In this document: positions 8,863 to 17,037 of the stretch, piece by piece
How the letters are laid out: each line of letters starts with the position of its first letter
Position numbering within the stretch: position 1 is the stretch's first letter
NCBI GenBank assembly: GCA_964472545.1
Contig: CAYYNP010000045.1
Location: forward strand, 1 to 43,959
Origin: CAYYNP01 sp964472545
GTDB taxonomy: Bacteria > Planctomycetota > Planctomycetia > Pirellulales > Thermoguttaceae
Direction of reading: 5' to 3'
Length of the DNA: 43,959 bases
The notes under the pieces: model-generated
Databases searched by the model: none
What the model saw: only the letters and a program-made list of their open reading frames with translations
Told to the model about the DNA's origin: nothing
Position numbers and translations under genes: made by a program

Positions 8863-9960
8863 TTGGAATTACAGGGACGGACGATTGTCGTCACCGGCGG
8901 GGCCGGGTTTATCGGCGCGAATTTTGCCCGGCAGTGGATCGCCGAGGAAAGCGGCCGCGTGGTCAACCTCGATCGCTTGACCTACGCCGGCAACCTCGAT
9001 TCCCTGGCCGACGTGGCCGACGACCCTCGGCACGTGTTCGTCCAAGGCGACATCGGCGACGGCGCGCTTGTCTGCCGACTACTCGACGAGCACCGTCCGC
9101 AGGCGGTGGTCAACTTCGCGGCCGAGTCGCACGTTGACCGCTCGATCGACGGCCCGGCCGCGTTCGTCGAAACCAACGTGGTGGGGACCTTCCGGCTGCT
9201 GGAGGCCGCGCGGACGTACTGGAACGATCTGCCGACCGAGCGACGCGAGGCGTTCCGCTTCCTGCACGTGTCGACCGACGAAGTGTACGGGTCGCTGGGA
9301 TCCGAGGGGAAGTTCACCGAGCAGACGCCCTACGCTCCCAACTCGCCGTACTCGGCGTCGAAGGCATCCAGCGATCACTTCGTTCGCGCGTATCACCACA
9401 CGTACGGCCTGCCGGTATTGATCACGAACTGCTCGAACAACTACGGGCCGTATCAATTTCCCGAGAAGCTGATCCCGTTGATGATTCTCAACGCCCTGGA
9501 GGGCAAGCCGCTGCCGGTCTACGGCGACGGGCAACAGGTTCGCGATTGGCTCTACGTCGAAGATCATTGCCGCGCGATTCGCACCGTGCTGGCAGGCGGC
9601 ACGGTGGGGGAGGTCTACAACATCGGCGGCGATTGCGAGCGGGCCAACCTCGACGTGGTAAGGACGATTTGCCGGCTCGTAGATGAACTCCGCCCCGACT
9701 TGCCCCATCGGCCGTGTACGTCGTTGATTCAGTTTGTCGCCGACCGCCCGGGCCACGACCGCCGCTACGCCATCGACGCCGGCAAGATCCGGGCCGAGCT
9801 CGGTTGGCAGCCGCGAGAGAGTTTTGAGACCGGCCTGAAGCGGACCGTCCGGTGGTATCTCGACCATCCGCAGTGGGTCGAGCGGATCACCACCGGCAAG
9901 TACCGGCGCCAGCGGCTGGGGCTGGGCATCGGTTGCAGCCAGGAGGAGCAGGATGGATAA
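8863..9960 (+). CDS. rfbB: dTDP-glucose 4,6-dehydratase
   Basis: This enzyme converts dTDP-glucose to dTDP-4-keto-6-deoxyglucose, the second step toward dTDP-rhamnose and other deoxysugars. The 365-aa product has the NAD-binding Rossmann motif GGAGFIG (12-18), the STDEVYG motif (137-143) and the catalytic YSASK (163-167), as expected for an extended SDR. The usual length is about 350 aa. The start is a TTG at 8863, chosen because family members begin just before the Rossmann strand; AGGA lies very close upstream. The stop overlaps the rfbA start (ATGGATAA), which implies translational coupling. It is the first gene of an rfbB-rfbA-rfbC-like cluster that probably supplies sugars for surface polysaccharide. 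Confidence 0.95.
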   Translation: MELQGRTIVVTGGAGFIGANFARQWIAEESGRVVNLDRLTYAGNLDSLADVADDPRHVFVQGDIGDGALVCRLLDEHRPQAVVNFAAESHVDRSIDGPAAFVETNVVGTFRLLEAARTYWNDLPTERREAFRFLHVSTDEVYGSLGSEGKFTEQTPYAPNSPYSASKASSDHFVRAYHHTYGLPVLITNCSNNYGPYQFPEKLIPLMILNALEGKPLPVYGDGQQVRDWLYVEDHCRAIRTVLAGGTVGEVYNIGGDCERANLDVVRTICRLVDELRPDLPHRPCTSLIQFVADRPGHDRRYAIDAGKIRAELGWQPRESFETGLKRTVRWYLDHPQWVERITTGKYRRQRLGLGIGCSQEEQDG

Positions 9961-10855
9961 CGGCTCTCCGTGTAACAAGGGCATCATCCTGGCCGGCGGC
10001 GCGGGCACCCGGCTCCATCCGGCCACCCTGGCGCTGAGCAAGCAACTCCTGCCGGTCTACGACAAGCCGATGGTCTACTACCCGCTGTCGACGCTGATGC
10101 TGGCCGGAATTCGCGACGTGCTGCTGATTTCCACGCCGCAGGACATCGGCGCGTTCGAGCGGCTGTTGGGCGACGGCAGCCAGATCGGAATTTCGATCCG
10201 CTATGCCACCCAGCCGAAGCCCGAGGGTTTGGCCCAAGCGTTCTTGATCGGCCGCGAGTTCATCGGCGGCGACGGCGTGGCGTTGATCCTCGGCGACAAC
10301 GTCTTTTACGGCCAGAGCTTCCAGGAAACGCTCGTAAGGGCTGCCGGGCGTTCGTCGGGAGCCACCGTCTTCGGCTATCCGGTGAAGGACCCCGAGCGTT
10401 ACGGCGTGGTCGAGATCGACGCTGGCGGCAGGGCCGTTTCCGTGGAAGAAAAGCCGGCCGAGCCGAGGTCGCGCTATGCAGTGACGGGGCTCTACTTCTA
10501 CGACAACCGGGTGGTCGACATCGCGGCCGATGTACGGCCTTCGGCCCGGGGCGAGTTGGAGATCACCGACGTCAATCGCCGGTACATGGAGCAGGGCCAG
10601 TTGCAGGTCGAGATTCTCGGCCGCGGCTTCGCCTGGCTCGACACCGGCACCCACGAATCGCTCCTGCAGGCGGCCAACTTTATCGAGACCATCGAAGAGC
10701 GTCAGGGGCTGAAGATCGCCTGCATCGAGGAAGTGGCATGGGTGAAGGGGTACATCACTTCGGAGCAACTCGAGACGCTCGGGCGAGCCCACCGCAATAG
10801 TTACGGGCGTTACTTGCTCGACTTACTTTCGAGACCGGGGCATACGTCGACCTAA
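9953..10855 (+). CDS. rfbA: Glucose-1-phosphate thymidylyltransferase
   Basis: It joins glucose-1-phosphate and dTTP to give dTDP-glucose and pyrophosphate. The N-terminal nucleotide-binding signature GGAGTRLHPATLALSKQLLP (15-34) is complete, followed by VYDKPMVYYPLSTLMLAG. Later conserved stretches are ILGDNVFYG, VSVEEKP and GLYFYDN. At 300 aa it is close to the usual 290. The ATG at 9953 overlaps the end of rfbB by eight bases. The gene order rfbB-rfbA is one common arrangement. Function is secure. Confidence 0.96.
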   Translation: MDNGSPCNKGIILAGGAGTRLHPATLALSKQLLPVYDKPMVYYPLSTLMLAGIRDVLLISTPQDIGAFERLLGDGSQIGISIRYATQPKPEGLAQAFLIGREFIGGDGVALILGDNVFYGQSFQETLVRAAGRSSGATVFGYPVKDPERYGVVEIDAGGRAVSVEEKPAEPRSRYAVTGLYFYDNRVVDIAADVRPSARGELEITDVNRRYMEQGQLQVEILGRGFAWLDTGTHESLLQAANFIETIEERQGLKIACIEEVAWVKGYITSEQLETLGRAHRNSYGRYLLDLLSRPGHTST

Positions 10856-10890
10856 CCGACTGCTGAACGCAACACATCGGGAATTGCACG

Positions 10891-11376
10891 TTGGAACGCA
10901 TCGAGTTTGAAGAGGGGCCGATCGACGGCGTGGTGATCAGGCCTCTGACGCGTCACGAAGACGGCCGCGGCTGGCTGATCGAACTCTACCGCGAGGACGA
11001 GCTGCCGTCGCCGCTGCACCCGTGCATGGCGTACCTCAGCGAAACGCTCCCCGGCGTGGTCCGCGGCCCACACGCTCATCGCGAGCAGACCGACTACTTC
11101 GCCTTCGTCGGTCCGGGCGAGTTCGAGTTGTATCTGTGGGACGCCCGCGAATCATCGCACACGTTTCGTCACCGGCAGACCATATCGGCCGGCGAGTCGC
11201 ATCCGACGGCGATTGCGGTGCCACCGGGTGTGGTCCACGCCTACAAGGCGATCGGCAAGGTGCCCGGCTGGGTGTTCAACGCCGCGAACCGCCTCTACGC
11301 CGGCCAGGGCCGCCAGGAGGCAGTCGACGAGATCCGGTACGAAAACCTCGTCGATTCACCGTTCACGATCGACTGA
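10891..11376 (+). CDS. RmlC-like cupin, dTDP-4-dehydrorhamnose 3,5-epimerase family
   Basis: This 161-aa single-domain cupin has GVVRGPHAHREQTDYFAFVG (55-74), in the place of the RmlC RGLHYQ segment, with His61 and His63 as likely active-site or metal ligands, and PPGVVHAY (111-118). The C-terminal AANRLYAGQGRQEAVDEIRY matches the strand that follows the substrate pocket in this group. True RmlC is about 180 aa, so this is a shorter relative that may act on another dTDP-4-keto sugar. TTG start at 10891 with a weak GGGAA. It lies 35 bases after rfbA, in the same cluster. There is no rfbD reductase in the window. Confidence 0.8.
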   Translation: MERIEFEEGPIDGVVIRPLTRHEDGRGWLIELYREDELPSPLHPCMAYLSETLPGVVRGPHAHREQTDYFAFVGPGEFELYLWDARESSHTFRHRQTISAGESHPTAIAVPPGVVHAYKAIGKVPGWVFNAANRLYAGQGRQEAVDEIRYENLVDSPFTID

Positions 11377-11430
11377 CGACGGAGCGTCCCTGCCGTGTAG
11401 ATCAGATTCCCCAAAGGCCCCAGAGATCCC

Positions 11431-12783
11431 ATGACCGTCCGACGGCCCTCGCTGCTAGTGATTATCGGCCCCGGCATCCTCGTGGCCGCAACCGGCGTGG
11501 GGGCCGGCGACTTGGCCACCGGGGCGCTGGCCGGCAGCCACGTGGGATTGGCCGTGCTCTGGGCCGTGCTGGCCGGCGCGGGCATGAAATTCGTGCTCAA
11601 CGAAGGGCTCGCCCGATGGCAGCTTGCTACCGGCACCACGCTGCTGGAGGGCGTCACCACGCATCTCGGCCAGTACGTTCGGTGGGTCTTTCTCGGCTAT
11701 CTGCTCATTTGGAGCTACTTCGTCGGCTCGGCGTTGATCAACGCCTGTGGACTAACCGCCGCCGCCATCTGCCCGCTGTTTGGCGACGATTTTGATGACA
11801 AGGTCTTCTACGGCCTGTGCCATTCGGCCGCTGCGGTGGCATTGGTCCGGCTGGGCGGCTATCGGCTCTTCGGGCGTGTGATGGGCGTCTGCATTGCGGT
11901 GATGTTCGTGGTGGTGGTGGCCACGGCAATCGCAGTTGCGCCACCCTGGAACGACATCGTTCTGGGGCTTCTGCGGCCCACGATTCCCAAAACGCCGGAG
12001 GATCTCAGTTGGACCGTCGGCCTGATGGGCGGCGTCGGCGGCACCGTGACCGTGCTCTGCTACGGCTATTGGATCCGCGAAGAAGGCCGCCACGGCAGCG
12101 AGGCCGTGCGAACGTGCCGCATCGATCTGGCCGTCGGCTACACGATGACGGCGATCTTCGGCATCGCGATGGTCGTCATCGGCAGCACGATCACGGTCGA
12201 AGCCAAGGGGGCCAGGCTGATCGTCAACCTGGCCGGGCAATTGCACGACGAACTTGGCCCGACCGCCAAATGGGCTTTTCTGATCGGCGCGTGGGGGGCC
12301 ATCTTCAGCAGCCTGTTGGGCGTTTGGCAGAGCGTGCCCTATCTGTTTGCCGATTTCTGCCGGCTCTCGCGGCGCGAGGCTAAGACGGCCCCCGAGCAAC
12401 CGGTCGACGTCAATTCGCGGGCGTATCGATTCTACCTGTTCGCCCTGGCCAGCGTGCCGGCGGTCGGTTTGTGGACGGCTTTCGAGACGGCCCAACTGCT
12501 CTACGCCGTGGTCGGGGCCCTGTTCATTCCCATGTTGGCGCTGGTCCTGCTGATCCTCAACGGCCGATCGAAAATCGTCGGCCGAAAGCACCGAAACTCG
12601 CCGCTGGCCGTCGTGCTGCTGGTGGCCACGCTAGCCCTGTTCGCGTTGGCCGGCTGCCTGACGATCCGCAAGAAGTTCGAGAAGAAGCCGCCCGCCGATG
12701 CCCGAGCGAGACAATCGGCACCCGCCAATCTTGGGCAGCTTCCCTACACGGGGGCGGTTTCCGCTTCGCCGTCAGATGCTTGA
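11431..12783 (+). CDS. Nramp-family transporter with non-canonical metal-binding motifs
   Basis: The 450-aa protein has about 11 hydrophobic segments and the Nramp start IIGPGILVAATGVGAGDLAT (11-30). Canonical Nramp/MntH proteins carry DPGN in TM1; here the aligned stretch reads GAGD, with Asp27 as the only acidic residue. TM6 should carry MPH but reads GGVGGTVTVLCYGYW. Both metal-coordinating motifs of Mn/Fe transporters are therefore missing. Substrate specificity probably differs, for example Mg2+ or another ion, as seen for divergent Nramp-related clades. The C-terminus is a soluble basic tail. The start ATG at 11431 is 54 bases after the rfbC-like gene. A strong promoter-like pair overlaps its stop codon (12780-12807). 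Confidence 0.83.
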   Translation: MTVRRPSLLVIIGPGILVAATGVGAGDLATGALAGSHVGLAVLWAVLAGAGMKFVLNEGLARWQLATGTTLLEGVTTHLGQYVRWVFLGYLLIWSYFVGSALINACGLTAAAICPLFGDDFDDKVFYGLCHSAAAVALVRLGGYRLFGRVMGVCIAVMFVVVVATAIAVAPPWNDIVLGLLRPTIPKTPEDLSWTVGLMGGVGGTVTVLCYGYWIREEGRHGSEAVRTCRIDLAVGYTMTAIFGIAMVVIGSTITVEAKGARLIVNLAGQLHDELGPTAKWAFLIGAWGAIFSSLLGVWQSVPYLFADFCRLSRREAKTAPEQPVDVNSRAYRFYLFALASVPAVGLWTAFETAQLLYAVVGALFIPMLALVLLILNGRSKIVGRKHRNSPLAVVLLVATLALFALAGCLTIRKKFEKKPPADARARQSAPANLGQLPYTGAVSASPSDA

Positions 12784-12807
12784 CATCCGACGGCAACCCG
12801 GTATATT
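12780..12807 (+). promoter_or_regulatory. Sigma-70-like promoter upstream of the PEP-CTERM gene
   Basis: A perfect TTGACA (12780-12785) is followed after 16 bases by TATATT (12802-12807). It overlaps the stop codon of the Nramp gene. Transcription from about 12814 would give a leader of roughly 228 bases before the ATG at 13042. Assignment is by consensus only. Confidence 0.5.
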
Positions 12808-13041
12808 AGATGGTTAGTGAGCATTGACTGTGGAGCGATTTCTCTCACGGTCTGTAAAGTGGAGGTAGCTTTCCGGCACCCAATCTGACGTAGCGGTCTA
12901 GCAGCCCGTTGCGATCGTCTGGGGTGTCGACGTGGTCCGCCCGCCGGCGGGTCAGTTTCCCTCAAGTGTCGGTGACGGAGATGGTCCGTCTGTACCTAGA
13001 CGCTCGTTTGCACGCACAGATTCGATTACAGAGGAGATGCG

Positions 13042-13692
13042 ATGGTGTTTCGGTCTGCAACGTTGGCTGCGGTTGTGGTTGTGTTGGTCGACATGGGCAG
13101 CGCGGGCTTGCTGACCGACGCCTCGGCCGGTCCGATCGAAGTGCTCGACCGGCAACTCACCGGCCCGGCAACCGGGGACTATGGATTCGACGGAGCTCGC
13201 AGCATCGCGCAAACGTTTGCCGTGGGTGTGGCGGGAACGCTCTCTCGGATCGAGATTCGGGCAACCGAGGCCGGCGACCCGTGGAACGACGGGGATCTGG
13301 TGCTGAGTGTCTACGATACGGTGAACTCGACCCCACGTAACTCCCTGGTAGACGTCGTGATTCCCGAAAGCACGTTTCCGGGCATCGGGCAATTCATCTG
13401 GGTCGACTGCGACGTGAGTTCTTCCGGGATTCAGGTCGCGTCGGGAGAACAGTTGGCCATCGTGGCCACGTCCTCCGATGCCAGGCACTACGCGTGGGCC
13501 AGCACGCTGAACGGTCCGGGCGGCGCAGAACATCGTGGAAGCTTCAACGGGAACGTGTGGGAACCGGTGAACCCCGACCTCGACATGCTCTTCAGGACGT
13601 ACGTCACCGTCCCCGAACCCTCCACGATTCTCCTGCTCGCCACCGGAGCCGTAGGGTTGCTCGCCTGTGGGCGGCGAAAATCGAGACCCTGA
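13042..13692 (+). CDS. PEP-CTERM sorting-domain exported protein
   Basis: GAGGAG lies just upstream of the ATG at 13042. The 216-aa protein begins with a signal peptide (residues 1 to about 28) and ends with the exosortase-type sorting signal: the motif VPEPSTILLL, a hydrophobic segment ATGAVGLLACG, and a basic tail RRKSRP. The middle domain contains ARSIAQTFAVGVAGTLSRIE and WVDCDVSSSGIQVASGEQLA. It resembles beta-sandwich 'choice-of-anchor' modules in style but I cannot name it. PEP-CTERM proteins are exported, cleaved by exosortase/EpsH and anchored at the surface or in matrix polysaccharide. No exosortase gene lies in this window. Expression probably starts from the promoter at 12780. Confidence 0.9.
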   Translation: MVFRSATLAAVVVVLVDMGSAGLLTDASAGPIEVLDRQLTGPATGDYGFDGARSIAQTFAVGVAGTLSRIEIRATEAGDPWNDGDLVLSVYDTVNSTPRNSLVDVVIPESTFPGIGQFIWVDCDVSSSGIQVASGEQLAIVATSSDARHYAWASTLNGPGGAEHRGSFNGNVWEPVNPDLDMLFRTYVTVPEPSTILLLATGAVGLLACGRRKSRP

Positions 13693-13697
13693 TTCGC

Positions 13698-13725
13698 AAA
13701 GGCCGGGCGCCGTCGGCCGGCCCTT
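13698..13725 (+). terminator. Hairpin after the PEP-CTERM gene, possible terminator
   Basis: Arms AAAGGCCGG (13698-13706) and CCGGCCCTT (13717-13725) pair at eight of nine positions with a 10-base loop, five bases after the stop codon. There is no good T-run, so termination would be weak or factor-dependent. Confidence 0.35.
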
Positions 13726-13827
13726 GTCATGGACGAGCAGCCGCGTGTATCCTGTGTGAGTTGAATCAGCGGCAAACGCCCTACTCCGGCGCCGCCCGGC
13801 GCCCACGCGACTGCGAGGCCCCGCGAC

Positions 13828-14823
13828 ATGAGCGAACGACCCCAGGTCATCATCACCGACTTCATCCACGACGATTGCCAACCGGAACAGCAGGTGCTCG
13901 GGAAAGTCGCCGACGTCTCTGCGTTGGGTGCCCAAGGCGAAGCGCAGCTTGCCGGCAAGATCGAAGAAGCCGACGCATTGATCGTCTATCATGAGGTGGC
14001 GCTGTCGCGGCCGACGATCGAGCGGCTGAAGCACTGCAAGTTGATCGTGCGGGCCGGCGTGGGGTTCGACAACGTCGACGGGCCGTTCGCCCGAGAGCGG
14101 GGGATCCCGCTGGGGACCGTGCCGGACTACGGCTCGGAGGAAGTGGCCGATTCGGCGATCGGCATGACGTTGGCCCTGACCCGGGGCATTCACCTCTACA
14201 GCGCACGGCTGCAGGCCGGCCACGGTGAATGGTCCTACAGGCAGTCGGTCCCGTTGGCGCGGTTGCGAGGCCGCGTGTTCGGCGTGGTGGGGCTGGGGCG
14301 GATCGGTTCGGCCACGGCGCTTAGGGCAAAGGCCCTGGGAATGGACGTCGTCTTCTACGACCCCCACAAACAAGACGGCTACGACAAGGCCCTGGGCATC
14401 CGCCGCGTGGAGACGCTCGAAGAGTTGCTGGCCGAGGCGTTGGTCGTCAGTACGCACTGTCCGCTGAACGACGAAACCCGGCACATGATCGACGCCGCGG
14501 CGATCGCGCAGATGCCGCGCGGTTCCTACGTAGTGAATACGGCCCGGGGCGCCGTCGTTGATACGTCGGCGTTGCCCGACGCGATCGCCTCAGGCCAGCT
14601 TGCCGGGGCGGGCATCGACGTACTAGAACACGAGCCGCCGCCGGACGACGATCCATTGATCGCCGCTTGGCGCGATCCGGAGCATCCGGCCCATCATCGG
14701 CTAATCGTCAACCCTCACGCCGCGTTCTACAGCGAAGAAGGGCTGATGGACATCCGCGTGAAGACGGCCGAGGCGTGCCGTAGGGCATTGACGGGGTTGC
14801 CACTGCGGAACGTGGTGAATTGA
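13828..14823 (+). CDS. D-isomer-specific 2-hydroxyacid dehydrogenase, CtBP-like
   Basis: This 331-aa NAD-dependent oxidoreductase has the Rossmann motif GLGRIG (155-160) and the catalytic set expected for the family: Arg240 in NTARGAVVD, Glu269 in LEHEP and His297 in NPHAAFYSEE. VPDYGSEEVADSAIG (98-112) and the His context are typical of the C-terminal-binding-protein/phosphoglycerate dehydrogenase branch rather than of SerA itself, and there is no ACT domain. The true substrate is unknown; a 2-keto acid such as glyoxylate or hydroxypyruvate is the usual class. It is a monocistronic gene followed by a perfect 24-bp inverted repeat. Confidence 0.92.
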   Translation: MSERPQVIITDFIHDDCQPEQQVLGKVADVSALGAQGEAQLAGKIEEADALIVYHEVALSRPTIERLKHCKLIVRAGVGFDNVDGPFARERGIPLGTVPDYGSEEVADSAIGMTLALTRGIHLYSARLQAGHGEWSYRQSVPLARLRGRVFGVVGLGRIGSATALRAKALGMDVVFYDPHKQDGYDKALGIRRVETLEELLAEALVVSTHCPLNDETRHMIDAAAIAQMPRGSYVVNTARGAVVDTSALPDAIASGQLAGAGIDVLEHEPPPDDDPLIAAWRDPEHPAHHRLIVNPHAAFYSEEGLMDIRVKTAEACRRALTGLPLRNVVN

Positions 14824-14861
14824 GCGTTACCGGTGTCGTTCTGACGTCTGCCGCGAAAGAC

Positions 14862-14935
14862 TGTGCCACTGCTTCGCAGAAGCAGTGATTACATCAGGTG
14901 ACCTCCCCACGCTGCTTCTGCGAAGCAGTGGCACA
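14862..14935. repeat. Perfect 24-bp inverted repeat, each arm itself palindromic
   Basis: Arms 14862-14885 and 14912-14935 are exact reverse complements of 24 bases. Within the left arm region CACTGCTTC-GCA-GAAGCAGTG (14868-14888) is itself a hairpin. The spacer is 26 bases. It sits between the ends of convergent genes. Confidence 0.85.
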
Positions 14936-14971
14936 CCGGACCGCCGAAATGCGCCCCTTGGCAGCCAGGCA

Positions 14972-15199
14972 CTAGGCCCAAGTAAGGCCCGTCTCGCGCT
15001 GAATGCGCTGCTCGAAGTCGCCCAGCAGCCCACCGATCACGTCCCAGGTGTCGGCTCGACGCACCTCAATGTCGCCCTGGCGGTTGATCCTCACAAGGCT
15101 CTCTTGGCCTACGCCGGCGCGGGCCAAGTCCTCGGGCCGAAGCTCGTCGTCGCTGACCAGCTTGGCCAGCATGCCGCCGGACATCTCGATGAACTGCAT
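14972..15199 (-). CDS. Small protein of unknown function (75 aa)
   Basis: The product starts MQFIEMSGGMLAKLVSDDEL and contains VRINRQGDIEVRRADTWDVI, which reads as a compact soluble protein with sensible codon use. AGGTAGG and GAGAAAG lie upstream of the ATG at 15199. There is no signal peptide or membrane segment. From memory the pattern 'RQGDIEVR...WDVIGGLLG' recurs in short planctomycete proteins, but I cannot verify that here. It is downstream of rsmA on the same strand, 273 bases away across a repeat-filled spacer. Function unknown. Confidence 0.65.
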   Translation of the reverse strand: MQFIEMSGGMLAKLVSDDELRPEDLARAGVGQESLVRINRQGDIEVRRADTWDVIGGLLGDFEQRIQRETGLTWA

Positions 15200-15325
15200 G
15201 TCTTTCTCAACCTACCTGGCCCCGGCAAATTGCCACCGCCTACATCTCCCCATGATAACCTAAGCAGCCCCCGGAGTTCAATACTGCGGGTTCGGCCCCA
15301 GGGCAACAAGGGCCAGTGAATGCGT

Positions 15326-15491
15326 CAGAATCGCCGTTTCTGGCGCCCCTTTGGGGCTTTTCGATTCTGTGGGCAACCGGATTCCCAGGGCTAACGCCCT
15401 GGGCTATCGGCTAACGCCCCTTCGGGGCTACCAATCGCCACCGTCTACCGCCTACTATCTACTGCCTACTATCTACTGCCCACTGTCCACT
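15326..15491. repeat. Cluster of short palindromes and a 14-bp tandem repeat
   Basis: In order: CAGAATCG...CGATTCTG arms (15326-15333, 15362-15369) enclosing GCCCCTTTGGGGC; the perfect palindrome CCCAGGGC-TAAC-GCCCTGGG (15384-15403); GCCCCTTCGGGGC at about 15415-15427; then two tandem copies of CCTACTATCTACTG (15451-15464, 15465-15478) and a degenerate third. The tandem copies run into the 3' end of rsmA. Confidence 0.75.
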
Positions 15492-16393
15492 TCTTTCCTC
15501 ACACACTCACACAACTGCAACATCGTCTCCACGTCGAGTTGCTCCGCCCGGGCGTTGGCCTCGATCTGCATCTCGACCAGCACGGCGTCGACTTCCGGCT
15601 TGCCGAGGCGTTTCTTGAATGCGCTGAGCAGTTCGCTGCGGAGGTATTTGCGGCGGTGGAAGAACATCGAGCGGACGAACGTGTGGAAGAACCCACGGTC
15701 GGGAATGCGGTCCCGCCGCTGCTGGTCGAGCGTGACGCGGATGATCGCCGAATGGACCTTCGGACGGGGCCAGAATACCTCCGGCGGCATAATCCGCACG
15801 ATCTCGACCTGACACTGGCTCTGCATCCAGATGCTCAGCGCGCCGTAGTCCTTGGTCGCCGGAGCGGCCACGATCCGCTCGGCCAACTCTTTCTGAATGG
15901 TCACCGTCATCGAGTGCGGTGGCCGGTCCAGGGCCAGCAGATTGCTGAGGATCGGCGTGGCCACGTTGTAGGGCAAGTTCGAGACGAGCTTGAAGCGTCG
16001 GCCGGGCGCGGCGTCGAGATGCGCGGTGACCGCGTCGAGCACTTCCGCGTTGAGCCGGTTCTTGTTCTTCAAGGCGTCGAGTTGCAGCAGCGTCACGTTC
16101 TCTTGCCCGAGCAACTCTTCGCCGGCCAACTGACACAACTGGGAGTCGATCTCGACGGTGACCACGGCGGCCGCCAGCGGGGCCATCAACACGGTCAGCG
16201 AGCCGGTGCCGGAGCCGACTTCGAGCACCACGTCGTCGGGGCACAGTTCGGCGGACTCCAGCAGCAGCCTCTGCAAATTCAGGTCGACCAGGAAGTTCTG
16301 CCCGTAGCGAGTATGCGGCCGGATGCCCGCCTCTTTGAAGCGGCGCATCAGGAACGAGAGCGTCTGGTTGCGGGGCAAACCGGAAGACGACAT
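15473..16393 (-). CDS. rsmA: 16S rRNA (adenine1518/1519-N6) dimethyltransferase
   Basis: This enzyme (KsgA) dimethylates two adjacent adenines in the 3' end loop of 16S rRNA during small-subunit maturation. The 306-aa product has GQNFL (31-35), SAM-binding motif I EVGSGTGSLT (58-67) and the catalytic motif IV NLPYNVATP (139-147). The C-terminal helical domain follows, with the conserved VFWPRPKVHSAI. The usual length is about 270-290, so a short N-terminal extension is present. The last codons (VDSGQ) and the TAG stop are encoded by the CAGTAG-type tandem repeat, suggesting the native 3' end has been altered. Its start is seven bases after the ribE stop. Confidence 0.96.
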   Translation of the reverse strand: MSSSGLPRNQTLSFLMRRFKEAGIRPHTRYGQNFLVDLNLQRLLLESAELCPDDVVLEVGSGTGSLTVLMAPLAAAVVTVEIDSQLCQLAGEELLGQENVTLLQLDALKNKNRLNAEVLDAVTAHLDAAPGRRFKLVSNLPYNVATPILSNLLALDRPPHSMTVTIQKELAERIVAAPATKDYGALSIWMQSQCQVEIVRIMPPEVFWPRPKVHSAIIRVTLDQQRRDRIPDRGFFHTFVRSMFFHRRKYLRSELLSAFKKRLGKPEVDAVLVEMQIEANARAEQLDVETMLQLCECVRKEVDSGQ

Positions 16394-16400
16394 GGACGGC

Positions 16401-17000
16401 CTACTTCCAGTTCTCGGCCTCGGTCAGCCGCTGCACGTACTTGGCGAGGATGTCGGTTTCGAGGTTGACCTTGTCGCCGGGCTGCATCGGGCCGAGCGTA
16501 GTTACCGCGAGGGTAAACGGAATCAGCGCCACACTAAAGCGGTCGGGCTCGCAGTCGACGATCGTCAGGCTCACGCCGTCGATCGCGATCGAACCCTTCG
16601 AGGCCATCTGCACGGACAACTCTCGCGGCACGGAGAACCAGAAGTTCGACCAGTCGCCCATGTCTTCCCGCTTAAGCAACTCACCGGTGCCGTCGATGTG
16701 CCCGCTGACGAAGTGACCTCCCAACCGGTCGCCCACGGCCAAGGCTCGCTCCAGGTTTACCGGGCTGCCCTGCTGAAACTTGCCGAGGTTCGTCCGGGCG
16801 AGCGTTTCCGGGCCGGCGTCGAAGCCCATCGTCTCGCCGTCGGTCTCGACGACCGTCAGGCAACAGCCGTTGACCGAGACGCTGTCGGCCACGGCCGTCT
16901 CGGCGGCGATCTTCGGCTCGCGGATAATCAAACGGCAGCCCGGCGGCTCCGAACGCAATTCGGCCACGGTACCCAGCGCTTCAACGATTCCGGAAAACAT
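16401..17000 (-). CDS. ribE: Riboflavin synthase, alpha subunit
   Basis: It dismutates two molecules of 6,7-dimethyl-8-ribityllumazine into riboflavin and the pyrimidinedione. The protein shows the internal duplication of two lumazine-binding barrels: MFSGIVEALG at the N-terminus with SVSVNGCCLTVVE in the first barrel, and GHFVSGHIDGTGEL with GSIAIDGVSLTIVD in the second. At 199 aa it is of normal length (about 200-215). It is the third gene in psd-pssA-ribE-rsmA, seven bases from rsmA and 37 from pssA. No FMN riboswitch is visible, and none of the other rib genes is in the window. Confidence 0.96.
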   Translation of the reverse strand: MFSGIVEALGTVAELRSEPPGCRLIIREPKIAAETAVADSVSVNGCCLTVVETDGETMGFDAGPETLARTNLGKFQQGSPVNLERALAVGDRLGGHFVSGHIDGTGELLKREDMGDWSNFWFSVPRELSVQMASKGSIAIDGVSLTIVDCEPDRFSVALIPFTLAVTTLGPMQPGDKVNLETDILAKYVQRLTEAENWK

Positions 17001-17037
17001 GGTCTTCTGAGGTGCTCCAAAAGGGACTTTGCAGACG

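Noticed and set aside
12952..14484. Long minus-strand open frame (510 codons) opposite the PEP-CTERM and CtBP-like genes
   Set aside because: It spans two well-supported genes on the other strand and the intergenic hairpin.
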